A stretch of DNA of 64,000 nt from Onchidella celtica (GCA_963931925.1 OZ007582.1:28138514-28202513), one strand, 5' to 3'. Positions 24,505 to 36,555 are shown, counted from the first letter of the stretch. Notes: a model not told the origin generated them from the letters alone. Numbers and translations are program-made.

Positions 24505-25195
24505 TGGTCGCGGTACAGAAATAAGCCCCGTTCATGAGTAACATTTTGTTTTCAATTCCACTGATAAGAAAGGTGGTGAAACTCTTTAAAATGAATACAA
24601 GACAGAAAGAGAATACCGTCATCATGATCTTGTGATTTTAAAACTAAGATTTTTTTGCTTTCTTTTTTTTATTTTTAGTTGTGGGTCATTTCAAATGCGT
24701 AAAAACGATTTACTGAAATTTTGGAGTGCCCATGATTGAAGCACGGAAGTTCTGGAGACTAAAATGACGTGAAAGATGAAATTTGTCCGGGGTCGTCAAC
24801 AGAATAGGCTAGATGGGAAAATTAAAAAAAAATTTTTTTAAAGTTTAAACATTGAAACTGACATTAAAAATTTAACAGCGAATCTAACTGAAGATAGTAC
24901 ATATTAAACTATATTAATCCTTGTCTGCATGTCTATTTTATAAATCAACATGACAGCACCATTGATAATAAAACATTTTGACAGTGTTTTTAATCTTGCA
25001 AAATTAAGCCTGCTGACTAAAGTCTTGTGCAAAGGTTATTATCTCCGTAATGTTTATCTCTCCAAATCTAAAACAACAAAAAGGTACTGGGCTGTGGATA
25101 TTTAGTAGCAGCCGGAGGAGCCAGCTGTTTTTGTTTTTAATCAGTGAATATACCTGAATGTGCGCCACAGTGCCAATTCTGCTTCTCTTTACAGT

Positions 25196-26094
25196 CAGAG
25201 TCGGATTTAGATCGGGGAGAGAGGAGGGGGGGGGGGGGGGGGCTCCATGATGGGAGGGCCCCTCATACACAAATTTAAATACACGACAGATCAAATTTAC
25301 ACATCAAAAGCCCGTTGTTGTATATAACAGGAACTGTGACAAGTTATACAAACATAAAAGAGGCTAAATGAATTATGTATCTGGTGTAAAGACATGATTT
25401 ATTTTGGTATTTGTATTTGTATAACTCTGTAATGCCATTTGGGAAGTTTGCCTTTGTGCCATTGCAGCCCATTTACAACTGGAGCAGGCACGTCGTCGCC
25501 ACAGTGCAGCGCCGGTCGGCGGTGTATTTTTTTTGGGGGGGGGGGGAGATGAGGGGGGAGGGGGAGTGGGAGGGAATGGTAGGGATGAATTTTATTTAAT
25601 TTTGCCCTGGCAGCGGCCTGTTCGGTCTGCTCTTTACGATTTCCAACTGCCAAGGTATCTTTAACGTGCTCAACGTGCACACAGGCCCTCAGAATATTTT
25701 CGTCCTGATCCGAGAAGACTAGGTACTCGATCCTACCCCTCCCCTCCCCAATAGGATCAGGGACACGAAAATGTGAGAAAAATTCCAAACTACCAACATG
25801 CCTGCACCGGCCGGGTTTTGAACCCGGGACCCTTGGCATGAGAGGCGAGCACCTTGCCTCTAGACCACTTTGTCACCGTACAAGCATGCCAGCAAAACTC
25901 GTAGATTTTTTCGTTTTAAGGTAAGTTGCAAAGAATATAGCTATGCTATGTAATCTCTTAGTTTCTCCATTGATAAGGCTGACTCAATTTAAGCAACAAA
26001 TTCTAAACTACATTTTTGTTTAGTAAGGGGGGGGGGCGCTCTGGCTGGGAGCCCAGGGGCTATTGCCCTTTTGCCTCCTATAAATCCGGCCCTG
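25196..26094. mobile_element. 899-bp hAT-type element with 8-bp target duplication and nested SINE
   Basis: The left end CAGAGTCGGATTTAG and right end (other strand) CAGGGCCGGATTTATAG are hAT-like termini. TTTACAGT flanks both sides exactly (25188-25195 and 26095-26102). Subterminal G-rich tracts (17 G at 25226-25242) and GGGCCCCTC/GAGCCCAGGGGC blocks follow. A tRNA-SINE sits inside at 25590-25879. There is no transposase frame. Confidence 0.82.
25590..25879 (-). mobile_element. tRNA-derived SINE
   Basis: The minus strand begins GGTGACAAAGTGGTCTAGAG (A-box region) and continues to CATGCCAAGGGTCCCGGGTT with a B-box GGTTCAAAACC. The body has GAGTACCTAGTCTTCTCGGA and AAAGATACCTTGGCAGTTGG. It ends near AAAATTAAATAAA. 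It inserted into the hAT element at 25196-26094. Confidence 0.78.
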
Positions 26095-26102
26095 TTTACA
26101 GT

Positions 26103-27466
26103 GTGAAAACTGTAAAAGGCAAGGGCAAGAATTCCCCAATCCTTTAGTCAGTTAGTCCAGAGAGATTGGGAAGTTCGTATTATCTCATTTCCGAATTTCG
26201 CGACGAAAAGAGGTAGACCACTTGCTAGACTATGGCCTTATCCACGATTCAGAACGAGTGCAAAGATGTCACAGTACCTGGATTAACAAGATGGGTAGGT
26301 GAATAAAATACTCTCTCTCTCTCCTTTCACCTTCTTTTCCTTTCTGTCCACCGTTTTCTTGTTTGCCTATCAATTTTCTAAGTTCATTATTCGTAGTTCA
26401 GTTTCACTTTCAGATTGTGGATCACTATGTTTCAAATCTGGAAGAACAGAGCAAGACAAAGGGATTTAAATTTTCATGCAATTATCTCCAGCCACTCAAA
26501 AGTTACAACCGTTTAAATGTTTGTCGCAAGACATGCTGCCTAGTATTCTTTCCATTTCTCCCAAACATCCATCTTGCTCAATCGGTAGCGGCTGACCACT
26601 TCTCCCACTCCATCCTCCTTCGCTCTGGATCTCGTTTACAGGGGTTATATTAAATCTCGTATCACTGCCGTTTTTTTTTTTTTCTCCCGTATCTTGATCA
26701 CAGTGCCCGGTTTTGTCCTGCAAACATTACGTACAATGCCTTCATCTTGCCGACGGTAGCGAAGTTTCATTACTGTTACATGAAAATTCTTCAAACACGA
26801 AAGTTAAAGTCTAGCTGCTCGGTGTTTGAAGCGGGCGGCTGAGGCGCCATCTTGGTTTGTGTATATCAAAACCGAGTGTAAACTTTGCTGGGCTCATCCC
26901 AACATTATAGGGCCTTATATTCAGATAATTTTGGCGGATAACTGGATTAATGACGCGCTGTGCAAACAAGTGGCCCGCAGAAACCGAATAATCTGGACAG
27001 AAGGAGATGTGAGTGTTGATTACACTGCGGGTTGACCAGCTTTGGTTCTCGCTCCCCAAATATACGAAAGAGATGCAAATACAAACAAACGCTGCATTTG
27101 ACCGGAGTTTCAAAGGCGTTTCCCTTGCTAGCCCGTTGACATGGTAGCGAAAGGAGAAAAATTAAAAGGAAAAGAAATATAGAAAGGGGGGGAGGGAGCC
27201 TTTTAATAGGGGGGGGGGGGCATCCGCTAAATGAAGAAGTTCACGAAAAAAATGTCAGATTTCAAGAAATGTTCATGACCTGTAAATACACCCATCTCAA
27301 CCGTGGGTTTTCCAAGATTTTCACCTTTTGTTTCTTAATAGATTGGGAAAAATCGATCCACAATACCATAGGAGGGAAACAAATTCCCAAAATAGAAATG
27401 GGGGGAAAAAAAACCACGCCTGAATGTAGAAAAAAATCTATAAACAAAAAAAAGTATGCATTAACT
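26103..27466. other. no gene seen
   Basis: Contains weak frames near 26.4 and 26.9 kb without a recognisable domain, a T-run near 26671 and a G-run near 27210. Confidence 0.45.
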
Positions 27467-27540
27467 TGTGGCCGGTTTCCGGTAACGTTATTGTGGCCAT
27501 GTCACCAACCAGCAAATTGTGGCCACTTATTCAAACCTTA
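27467..27540 (+). repeat. dispersed repeat start (GGCCACATGGC family)
   Basis: CTTGTGGCCGGTTTCCGGTA, TGTGGCCATGTCACC and CAAATTGTGGCCACTT match the left half at 16230-16310. It may belong with 27880-27953 as one element containing an insertion. Confidence 0.45.
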
Positions 27541-27879
27541 CCAGAGAGTATAGATGTATGGAGAGATTTCACTATTGGTCGATTTGCACTGCGAGACACG
27601 GTAGGCTCCGCGAAACCACTGTTAGCATGAGCGGAAAGTAGGTCGCTGCGGTAAACAATACCGGTGTGTGCATTTCCACGGGACTATAGAGCTTGCAAAC
27701 GGCTGTAAATAGTTTCAATCAGCCTAAAAATATGAACAAACCACACTAAACAGATATGCACAATAATTATCTGTAATGAAGACGGTATCTTTCAATTCTT
27801 CAATTTCCTGTGAATATCCTGTGTACCGCAGCGACCTAGTTTTGCGATTTGGCGGAAGTGAGATCTCTCTATACATCTT

Positions 27880-27953
27880 TTCTCTCTGACTTAACCAAAA
27901 ACTTTCCGAAAAATTCACCTGGCAAGCAAAATCCAATTTGGCCACATGGCGGC
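27880..27953 (+). repeat. dispersed repeat end (GGCCACATGGC family)
   Basis: AACTTTCCGAAAAATTCACC and CCAATTTGGCCACATGGC match the right ends at 3880-3966 and 16200-16410. A matching left-type segment is at 27467-27540 (CTTGTGGCCGGTTTCCGGTA). Confidence 0.5.
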
Positions 27954-28899
27954 GCTAGCCTCCAGTAAATCTTTTGCCGAGGATCTCACGGTACGAGTGA
28001 CCAGCAGCAAAGGTCAAAGTTTATGTCAACATTACGCGAGCAGATTAAAGAGTGTTTGCTCAAGATATAGCTTGCGATCAGAGACTTAAATAGGGGATAG
28101 GTATTAAAACCACGGCTAGCAGTCTGGTCGTATTTCTCCTGTAATCTGGAAAAACCTAGCAAATTAAATTTTGGTGAAAATAAGTTTAGGCATCGAATTG
28201 GACTAGGCTGACTCTTTCTTGTTATCATTTCGATATCAAAAACTATCTTGAAGACTTATTTCTGGATAAACTTTGCTCAGGATAAACCTATTGCGTTCTG
28301 AATAGAGATAAACTTGCTTTTTTTTAGCTCATCAGGTATCTCTTGATTATAACTACTGAGCTGCCTGAAGGAAAGGAGGTAGTATGGATTCTTCATTTAC
28401 ACGATATAGCAGTGTGATAACGCCAGCAATTTTATAGGAGTTATTTTGTTATCTAACTTTTCAGCTGTCGCACAATTCATCAGGCTTTACACTTCAATGT
28501 TTTTTGTTGTTGTTGTTGTTTTTTATAGGATAACGAATGCGATTTAGAAACAGTTGAATCTCTTTATACTGCAGGTCATTTCGTTTTATTTGTCATTTTT
28601 CAGAACAATATATTTACAGGGTAATAATGCCACTAGTTCACTGGCATAGGATCAGATTTCTGCACTTCCCGCTACCAATAAAGTCCATACTAGCGTATAT
28701 ATGAGGGGGGGGGGGGGAGCGGAGGTCTGTAAAGCGTACTAGGCTTGTCAGTTACGGTAAGACTTTAAACATTTAGTATTATTTATATTTTTTTGTTTTT
28801 GTTTTGTTCACAACTTCTTGTGCCCATTGAATATTAAGATTGTGCTGCCATGGTATGAAAGAAAACCGTGCAAGCCCAAAATAATATTTTTTTTCACAG

Positions 28900-29081
28900 G
28901 AAACGAAAACAACATGGCCTTGCGGGCCTCCTTCAATTTTCCAATGGTGATGAACAAAGGAAACTATTCATGTACAAAATCATATACAGAACAGTGCACT
29001 GGAAATAGATATACATTCTACAAAGTGTCAACGTCGTTTGACCTAGACTCGAGTATGCTGTCTTTTTCCATAACATGGTGA
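28900..29081 (+). CDS. possible terminal exon, Ig-like fragment (unconfirmed)
   Basis: A strong acceptor (TATTTTTTTTCACAG) is followed by an open frame of 60 codons to a stop at 29081. It reads NNMALRASFNFPMVMNKGNY and then SCTKSYTEQC. The NKGNYSC stretch resembles the GxYxC signature near the F strand of an immunoglobulin-type domain, with an N-glycosylation site (NYS). No upstream exon of the same gene was recognised, and no poly(A) signal is obvious. I see a plausible but isolated exon. It could also be chance or a decayed gene piece. Confidence 0.25.
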
Positions 29082-30938
29082 ACAAGATTGTGATTCAGGG
29101 ATGCAATGCCACCTGCAGAGCAAACATCCCTGGAGGCAAATCTTTCTGGCATCTAGCCATCAGATATAGGATAAAATAATTACATGTATGCAGCACACTG
29201 TCCACGGGCAATTTTGCTTCCTAATATGGCACTTTGCACAACTTTTCTCCAAGATTTGGCACTGATGGGGTATTCTGTAGCACAAAGTCGAGATATTTTT
29301 GTATATTGTGCAAACTGAAAACTGGAAAAATACGTTGCGGGTAGCTGATATTTGGTATTAAACGCACAGCTTTTCTCAAACCTCGATATTTGTGATGAAT
29401 GTCCAGTAGCACGAAGTCCGGATTGTTTTATATACTGTGCAAGAAGTGGGAGAGAAATATGTACCTGATGTAGTCTCTACACTTGTGCTGCATGCACCGA
29501 GTGGTAATCAGTGATATTTTGCGCTAGGGGTACATGTTTTAAAGCCTTCTGTGACTCCAGAGCTTGAGCTTTTTTTTTAATTTAAATGGTAATGCCTATA
29601 TTGGAGAATGGCAAGCAAGTGGCTGAATTACATATAAAGAAAAAAAAATCAAGTTTCTAATGAAACAGGTCAAATAGGCCATGCAAATGCAACTCATTAT
29701 TTTCGAACACCAAGACTTTATCATAGGCACGCACCATTGTAAGGGTCGTAGGTTCGTATAAGGAAAAATAGCGCGTGGGGGGGGGGGCAGGGAGGAGCGT
29801 GTTTTAATGTATGAAAAGCGAAAATGGAAGGGGGGGGGGAGGGTTGAAAATCGCCGAAATTGAGTGTGAGGCTCCATAAAGGATGGCCTAAATGTAATCT
29901 CTTAAACAAAACAAAATTAAAGAAAATTCGAACTTTCCAACACTGTTGAGCAGCAGCACTGCACTTCGGGCTGGCTACAAACTTTCCATTCCAGAAAGGT
30001 CTAGCAGACAGCAGTAGAACTTGGAGGAGTCGGCATTCTGACCGGATTCCTCATTTCTCAAACCTGTTGCTTGCCCTGTCTAGTCTCGTCTTCGTTTGAC
30101 AGGGTTTATAAAACTCGGCCAGCAGACGTCTGGCCGTCTGGAGGCCAACCAATGAAACATTTGGTGCACGGGTTGACTGCGAAAAGTGTTCGTGATTTTC
30201 CAAAACAGAAGTGGTAAAAACCTTGAATTTCGACCAAATACTTCGTAAGCAAGGTCAGTGGATCTGAACAGATTACAGTAAACTACATTACAAATTTCCT
30301 TGCACTAGTATCAGGACAGTGATGATCGAAACAGACATGTCCCGAAAAAAACTCTTTTGTTTGTTTGCTTGCTTTTGTTTTTTTCTATAGCTCAGAATGT
30401 TTCAGTTGCCATATTATCCTACCCCCTTTGTAATCTCATCAAAATCAGAATAATTCATTGTCTTTATAAAGGTTATCAAAGAAACTTAAATATATTGTTG
30501 TTTTGACCCTCTAAGTTGCAGAGGTACAAATGAGACACTTGTATGATAAGTCACAAACATAAATTAAGTGTAGCATCAGGTTACAAAGCGATTGATCTCT
30601 GTCCAAAAAAAAAAAGTCACATATTTCTGGGTCTGAATATTGTTTCCTACTTGGCATGCCGGGTTCAGAAGGTCCATTGACCCAAATCTTGATTGTCTTT
30701 CCTTTTCCTTTGTGTTTTATTGTACAGTTTCTGCACTATTTCTTGCTGGAGGCTTTGAAATTTACAACCTTTTCTCTATGCCACATTTTGACCATATTAA
30801 GACATTAATGTAGAGGGGAACACGATTTAAGAGGTTTAGAGCCACTGATTTAATTCAAATGATATTTAAAGCGGTACTCGCATCACGTCAGACATAATGG
30901 TGGATCTTACACAGAATTAGCTGGCTGACGATGTTGGA
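29082..30938. other. no gene seen
   Basis: A CACAAAGTCGAGATATTTTT / CACGAAGTCCGGATTGTTTT pair near 29280 and 29411 hints at a 130-bp degenerate duplication. G-runs are near 29777 and 29830. A TTTATAAAAC at about 30106 looks TATA-like but has no gene behind it. Confidence 0.45.
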
Positions 30939-31158
30939 CCCGAGACACAGGATACCGAGACGGTTCAATTCGCCTAACTCCATCCGTCGTCTTGCGTGCG
31001 TATCATCCACGTCAGCAATGCAACAATATACACCACACCCCTGTATAAATGAAAGAAAAAGACCAGTACCGCAGAGCTCTGTGAGTAGTACTCACTGTGT
31101 TTATACGCGCTCAAATTGTGGACATACATGTGTAGTGAATGAAAGGGATGAAGCGAGA
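30939..31158. mobile_element. MITE copy (GAGACAC family), one end missing
   Basis: The left end CCGAGACACAGGATACCGAG matches the right terminus of 48575-48804 in reverse. GTCGTCTTGCG, GTCAGCAATGCAACA and ACTCACTGTGTTTATACGCG blocks follow in the inverted order of that element. The far TIR is lost near 31158, close to a C-rich run. Confidence 0.6.
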
Positions 31159-31830
31159 GGATGTGGTCAGAAATGGCAAAAATCGAGCTTGGGCACTTTC
31201 TGGATGAGACATCCCCACTCCCTCTCCCCCTCCCCCCACCCCCACCCCCCGGGCTGGATGAACCATTAAGCAAAATAAGTACGAGTTTAGGGCATCAAAG
31301 AGAAGGAGGGCACCGCAGAAATTTTTCACTGGCGGATTCACCATAGACCAGATGGTGCAAAACTGCAAATGGTGCAGCTGAACCAGAGTCCACAAAATTT
31401 TTCAAATAAAACTAAATTGGAAATATACAAAAGTAAACATGATTTTCCATCTTCCTGTAAGTTTTGTTTCATTTCGAAAATTAGATTTTACTTTCTGGTT
31501 TATTTTTGTTTATATTTTGTATTACATACAGTATTTCGGGGGGCACGAAAATCTTTTAAGTACTTAGGGCCTCTAAAGGTCTTTATCCGTCCTCTTTCAT
31601 TATATCATTGCTGGGCTTTTTTTTTTTTCAACCCCCACTTTTCACGCTAGTGTAATCTGTATTATGAAGAACATGAGAACAATAATTTAAATGAGACAAT
31701 GGCAGTAAAATTAACCCCGATTGTTCCTCTCCTTTTCATTTTATTTTATTCCCCTCAGTAGGCCTACTATGCAGAGTGCACAGTGCGTGCAGCAACAATC
31801 AGCACTTATTAGTTCAACGGTGATGTCACG
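31159..31830. other. no gene seen
   Basis: C-rich stretch at 31217-31250. CACTGGCGGATTCACC at about 31330 resembles a hAT end without a partner. Confidence 0.4.
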
Positions 31831-31926
31831 ACTTGAAGTATCATCAAATATATTAGAATTGATAAGATAAGACAGCTATTGCTTTTAGCGTGCGCAAATT
31901 TCGCACCACCACCTTGCGGCAAACGC
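31831..31926 (-). repeat. dispersed repeat, inverted partner of 1-80
   Basis: On the minus strand it reads GTGGTGCGAAATTTGCGCAC, GCTAAAAGCAATAGC and TGTCTTATCTTATC, matching the plus strand of 1-80. Confidence 0.6.
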
Positions 31927-32385
31927 GCGGAAGTCATGAAAAGTACCGTATCTTACAAAGCCAAATAGAGAAAATATTGAATTTTGTTCACTGTTCAGCT
32001 ATCGCTGTGGACCTTGATTGACGCCACTCACAGTGGAATTATAACCTCAATCGCTGCGGGAAAACCTGGCTTTTTTTTCTATTTTTTTTAGTGGCAGTAA
32101 CACGGTCACAATTTCGCATCATAAATCTACCATTATAGCAAGCATTTTTTTCATACTGCGCGCCATGGGCCCCGCCTCCCGATCAGCGTACCAATTGTGT
32201 GTGCAGTGTCGTTTTTTTGTTTTTTTTTGTGGTTCGAAGAAGACAGTAGTGTCTTATCTTATGGTTTCTGGTGTCTTTGGTTTTATTGAGATCCTGCACA
32301 TTAACCGACTGTTGTTTTTTTTCTCTCATGAAACAGTGTCGTGACGTCATCATCCAACTAATCTGCCCATCAAAATCGACAGGTG

Positions 32386-32550
32386 CCCAGTCAGCAACCC
32401 TAGGGAAAATCTGTCACGTAGGACTGACGTCAAGTTTGTCCACAATAATGAAATCATCCCTAGGTGGATAAGCTGGTCACGACGTCGGGCCGATGTAGGT
32501 TTGACATAGGGAACCCGCCCTTGCGGTATTCCTATTAACCCTACGAACAT
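32386..32550 (+). mobile_element. MITE copy (CCCAG-CAGCAACC family), right end eroded
   Basis: Starts CCCAGTCAGCAACCCTAGGG and contains GACGTCAAGTTTGTCC and GGTTTGACATAGGGAACCCG, the same blocks as 60201-60406. The right terminal CCCAGC is not visible. Confidence 0.5.
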
Positions 32551-33309
32551 CTTATGCAAAGTAACTCATAACTGATAACTCAACCTGCAGCCTGTCAAAG
32601 GCATCAAGTATGCCAAATATTTCAATTTTTGAAAAAAGTTGAATTACGACAGTTTATCATGCAGGCCCTGAAATAGTCTCTACCTTTTTCTTTTTCTTTT
32701 TCTATTTATTTATTACCGACTCCCCCATTCACCGCATCTGTGGCTTCCATCCCCTCCCCTTCCCTCCGCCCCCAAACATTATGCGTTTTATTATATCCCC
32801 AGCCTATCGAGAGCGTTGGTGACCAGTGAATAATGTTTTGCCAACAAAATAACCATTTCACTTCCGTGTATGGCAGCTACCTGTGAAATAAAACATAATT
32901 CCCCCGGCTTTATCGTGCAGATAGACTTTTATTAAGTTTCAATTTCACCCCTGACTAAAAACACACAGACTCGAGTAATTCATCTCTCTCAGTTCAGCGC
33001 AACCTGTGACAGCCGAAGTCATTTACAGGAGGGACTGCCAATACTTCAGAATTGAGAAGTGGGAGATTGTGTTGTACTGCTTGTGCACAGCAAATTTTCT
33101 TATTCTGGTCCAAATATAATATAGACTTCTGTCCCCGAAAGATTGAGAGATATTTCTTCATTTGCGAATTCAAAACAGAGCTGAAAATAAGTCCTGTATT
33201 TGAAATACCTACTGACTGGCTGCTATTGTCTCCCTGACCCACCCATCCGCCCGTCCCGAATCCCTCCAGCCTAATATATTTTTACAGCGTGAAAATATAT
33301 TTTTGTGAG
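32551..33309. other. no gene seen
   Basis: Unique-looking sequence. CCTATCGAGAGCGTTGGTGA...AATAATGTTTTGCCAACAAA near 32800 recurs near 35895-35950, so a small dispersed repeat is present. Confidence 0.5.
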
Positions 33310-33336
33310 CACATAATACGAGAGAGAAAGAGAGAG

Positions 33337-33368
<32 letters not shown>

Positions 33369-33425
33369 CAGAGGCAGACAGACAGACAGACAGACAGACA
33401 GAGACAGAGAAGAGAGGGGGGAGGA
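33310..33425 (+). repeat. (GA)n/(GACA)n microsatellite
   Basis: Alternating AGAG and a pure (GACA)n block near 33375-33400. Confidence 0.93.
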
Positions 33426-33587
33426 GGGAGAGAGTGGCTATATCTAAAATGGGCTAACGAGATGGCAGAATGAAAAAAAAAATTCTCAAGGCAGTTAATT
33501 GAACAGAATACACACTGAGATCAGAAGTTTGCTTTTAGTGCCAGCCTGGTTTTATCCCTATCTGATGACACATCTAGCTAGCTGTGC

Positions 33588-33650
33588 AACAACTCACTTG
33601 GCATAGCGCTCGCCTTGAACAGAGAGATTATTGCGGGTTCGATTCGGCTG
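33588..33650 (+). other. tRNA-like SINE head or pseudo-tRNA
   Basis: ACTCACTTGGCATAGCGCTC matches a tRNA D-arm/A-box region, and GGGTTCGATTCGG is a near-perfect B-box 30 bases later. A (TTG)n run follows, as at the end of a SINE head. The acceptor stem is not convincing, so a functional tRNA is unlikely. Confidence 0.5.
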
Positions 33651-33892
33651 TTGTTGTTGTTGTTTATTTTCGCTTTTATTGCAAGTCAGTTTGATTTCTT
33701 TTTTTTTACTTTTTTTACTTTTTTACCATCTTAAATGACAGTCACTATCCCCTGTTCCATCAAATTTCTAGCTCATCCAAGAGCAATACACATGAAAGCA
33801 AACAAAGAAAGATACAGGAATCGTTTTTGCCCCCTGCAGTTCGTCCCAACAAGACACTTTAGCTACATGTGTGCCATATTTTACTTAAGTTG

Positions 33893-34036
33893 CTTACCAT
33901 GTCACTTCATGTATGCCTGTTGTTGAATATATTGTGCTGTGATATGTTTGTGTAATGATGCGTAGGGTGTGTGTATCATGTATGTGCTGTTAAACGCTCT
34001 GTGAAAAAAAAAAATGCCCTCATGGGATTATAAGTG
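33893..34036 (+). mobile_element. LINE-like 3' tail copy
   Basis: Shares ATGTCACTTCATGTATGCCT, TGTTGTTGA and GTATGTGCTGTTAAACGCTC with 703-845. It ends near GGGATTATAAGTGATCATC. The GCGCTCTGTGAA-like motif close to the end is typical of invertebrate non-LTR element tails. Confidence 0.5.
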
Positions 34037-34574
34037 ATCATCATCTTATCCTGTTTCCCCCGACCGTCTTTATTTCAATCACGAATACGTTTGTATTAAT
34101 TGTGTGATTGTTTCCCTTCAACACCTTCCATAGGACCAACTTTTTGATTTTCCCAGTGAAATCCGTGGAGTTGGCAGAAGGTCCAGGCATCCACCTGTCG
34201 AAAGCATTGAAAAAAAAAAAAAACCACACAAGTAGCCGTGACTCCTGGACAAGAGCGCGAGTTGCAGGCATGGCGTTCACGGGTCTCTGCATTGTAATGA
34301 ACACGTGTCGTCTGTATTGAGCAAAGTCAATCACTCGACAACTCAATCACAGACAGACAGTAAATGGCGTCAGTCGAGCCGATGTTAATCCACTGGACCA
34401 ATCCACGATTAACAACATGGAACCACTAAATATGTTACAATGACACCCCCACCCCCACCCCCCTACTCCCGCCTGGCCTTTCAAACTTCTCCCTTTCTGC
34501 CCCATCCTGTAGATTGTAGATGTTGTCGTGGTAATTTGCTAGTGATAGCCTCAAGAAAGTTAGCCCTAGGTGCG

Positions 34575-34800
34575 CACATGAGAAAGAGAGAGAGAGAGAG
34601 CAACTGAGAGTCAGAAAGAGAGAGAGGACGTGGGAGAGGAAAAGAGCGATTGTGAGAGAGAGAAAGGCAGAGAGACAGTCAGAAGAAGAGAGAGTAAAAA
34701 GAGACGGAAAGTGCGATTGAGATAGGGGGATGGAAGAGAAAGAGAGACACAGGAGAACGAGAGCGACTGAGAGAGAGAGAAAGAGAGAGATAGACACATT
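34575..34800 (+). repeat. GA-rich microsatellite tract
   Basis: (GA)n with AGAAAGAG and ACTGAGAG interruptions. The long minus-strand Ser/Leu frame across it is low complexity. Confidence 0.9.
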
Positions 34801-35031
34801 TAGTGGAGGTTTATCTGTTGTGTTGTAGCCGCGTAGAGTTTTTTTTTTTTTTAAACCTAGACAAATGAATGGAGATGCGCACACTAGCGATACAAAGGAA
34901 CATGACAATGTCAAGGGGTGCATGGAACTAAGGACACGACAGCTAGTGGCATGTGGGCATCTAGACATAGATAATTTTGTTTGACTACTTGGCCCCAGTT
35001 GCCTCTGCCCCCCTCCCACCCCAAAATAATC

Positions 35032-35640
35032 ATGTTCAATCTGTCTACCCCACTTACCCTTCCGTCCTACTAGTGCCAACTCTCCCCCCCCCCCGCCCCC
35101 ATGTTCAATCTGTCTACCCCACTTACCCTTCCGTCCTACTAGTGCCAACTCTCCCCCCCCCTCCCCCCATGTTCAACCTGTCTACCCCACTTACCCTTCC
35201 GTCCTACTAGTGCCAACTCTCCCCCCCTCCCCCCATGTTCAACCTGTCTACCCCACTTACTCTTCCGTCCTACTAGTGCCAACTCTCCCCCCCCCCCGGC
35301 CCCCATGTTCAACCTGTCTACCCCACTTACCCTTCCGTCCTACTAGTGCCAACTCTCCCCCCCCCCCGCCTCCATGTTCAACCTGTCTACCTCACTTACC
35401 CTTCCGTCCTACTAGTGCCAATTCCCCCCCCCCCCATGTTCAACCTGTCTACCCCACTTACCCTTCCGTCCTACTAGTGCCAACTGCCCCCCCCCCTCCC
35501 CCATGTTCAACCTGTCTACCCCACTTACCCTTCCGTCCCACTCCCCCTCCCCACCCCAAAAACAAAAATCATGTTCAACCTGTCTACTCCACTTACACTT
35601 TCGTTCTACTAGTGGTAACTCCCACCCCTACACCCCACCC
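35032..35640 (+). repeat. about 65-bp minisatellite with C-run, nine copies
   Basis: Each copy has ATGTTCAACCTGTCTACC, then CTTACCCTTCCGTCC, TACTAGTGCCAACTC and a variable C-run (7-11 C). Copies begin near 35032, 35101, 35168, 35235, 35306, 35374, 35437, 35502 and 35571. Length differs mainly in the C-run, so no frame is kept across all copies. The Pro/Leu-rich open frame here is not convincing as a gene. Confidence 0.95.
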
Positions 35641-36030
35641 CAAAACAAACAAACACACAAACAAACAAGCAAAACAAACTTTGTGCGTTTCAGGCCAATT
35701 GCGCACTGGCTGAAGTCCCTTTTGCGTCGGGTTTGACACAGGCCTGAACTTTCTTTGAATCAACAAGGAGACAGATTCGTTTCAGTTTCACAAGAGCGCA
35801 AGGTCCCGTTTAACACCATAGTCCATAATACAAAGGCAAAACAGACTTGACAGTGCGTTATAATCAATGGCTTTTTTTTTTGTTGTTGTTATTATCGCCG
35901 GCCGATCGAGTGTGTTGGTGAATGATGAATAATATTTTGCCAACAAAAATAAAAAAACATTTTTTTCACTCCTTCCACATTTGCCAAATTGCCAGTTACC
36001 TGTGAAATAAAACGTATCGTTGGTGACTTG

Positions 36031-36164
36031 GCCACAACAACTTGTCCGGAACTGTTTACTGGCCACAACAACTTGTCCGGAACTGGCCACAACAACTTGT
36101 CCGGAACTGGCCACAACAACTTGTCCGGAACTGGCCACAAAAACTTGTCCGGAACTGGCCACAA
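36031..36164 (+). repeat. 24-bp minisatellite, about five copies
   Basis: The unit is GGCCACAACAACTTGTCCGG plus AACT. The first unit carries a GTTT insertion and one unit has AAAAA for ACAAC. Frames are open on both strands because the unit is divisible by three; I see no gene around it. Confidence 0.95.
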
Positions 36165-36205
36165 GCTAGTAGTTAAAGATAAGACAATATAAGATAGAAT
36201 CACTT

Positions 36206-36288
36206 TGTTATTCCATGAGGGAAATCCTCTTTCATGGAGCGTTTAAGAGCACGTACGTGATACTCACATCTTGTGTATCATTACATAT
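36206..36288 (-). mobile_element. LINE-like 3' tail copy
   Basis: Read on the minus strand it contains GTGCTCTTAAACGCTC and GGATTTCCCTCATGGAAT, matching the tails at 703-845 and 33893-34036. Confidence 0.5.
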
Positions 36289-36555
36289 ACAGATCATAAC
36301 TCAAAAACTTCAATAATAGGCATATTGCGTGAAGTAACATGGAAGGAACCTTAGTGAAATATGGCATACGTCTATTGTGAGTATTTTGGCTACATAGCCA
36401 AAAAAGCACCCCCCCCCCCCAAAAGTACATCAAAAACAACAGTAATGGAGAGAAGAGAAAGAATAACATCTTGCAAATTACGCAGAGAATATAACTTCTC
36501 TCTAAACTCTAAAGGAATAGTCCATAGAGTATAATAAATATACCTGAAAACGAAG

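Noticed and set aside
30085..30175. TATA-like promoter (TTTATAAAAC)
   Set aside because: No transcription unit or coding exon could be linked to it on either strand.
34435..35148. 237-codon minus-strand frame
   Set aside because: It spans a (GA)n tract and part of the C-run minisatellite; no domain and pure low complexity.
35210..35713. 167-codon Pro-rich repeat protein on the plus strand
   Set aside because: It derives from the about 65-bp minisatellite; the frame depends on homopolymer lengths and there is no start context or neighbouring exons.
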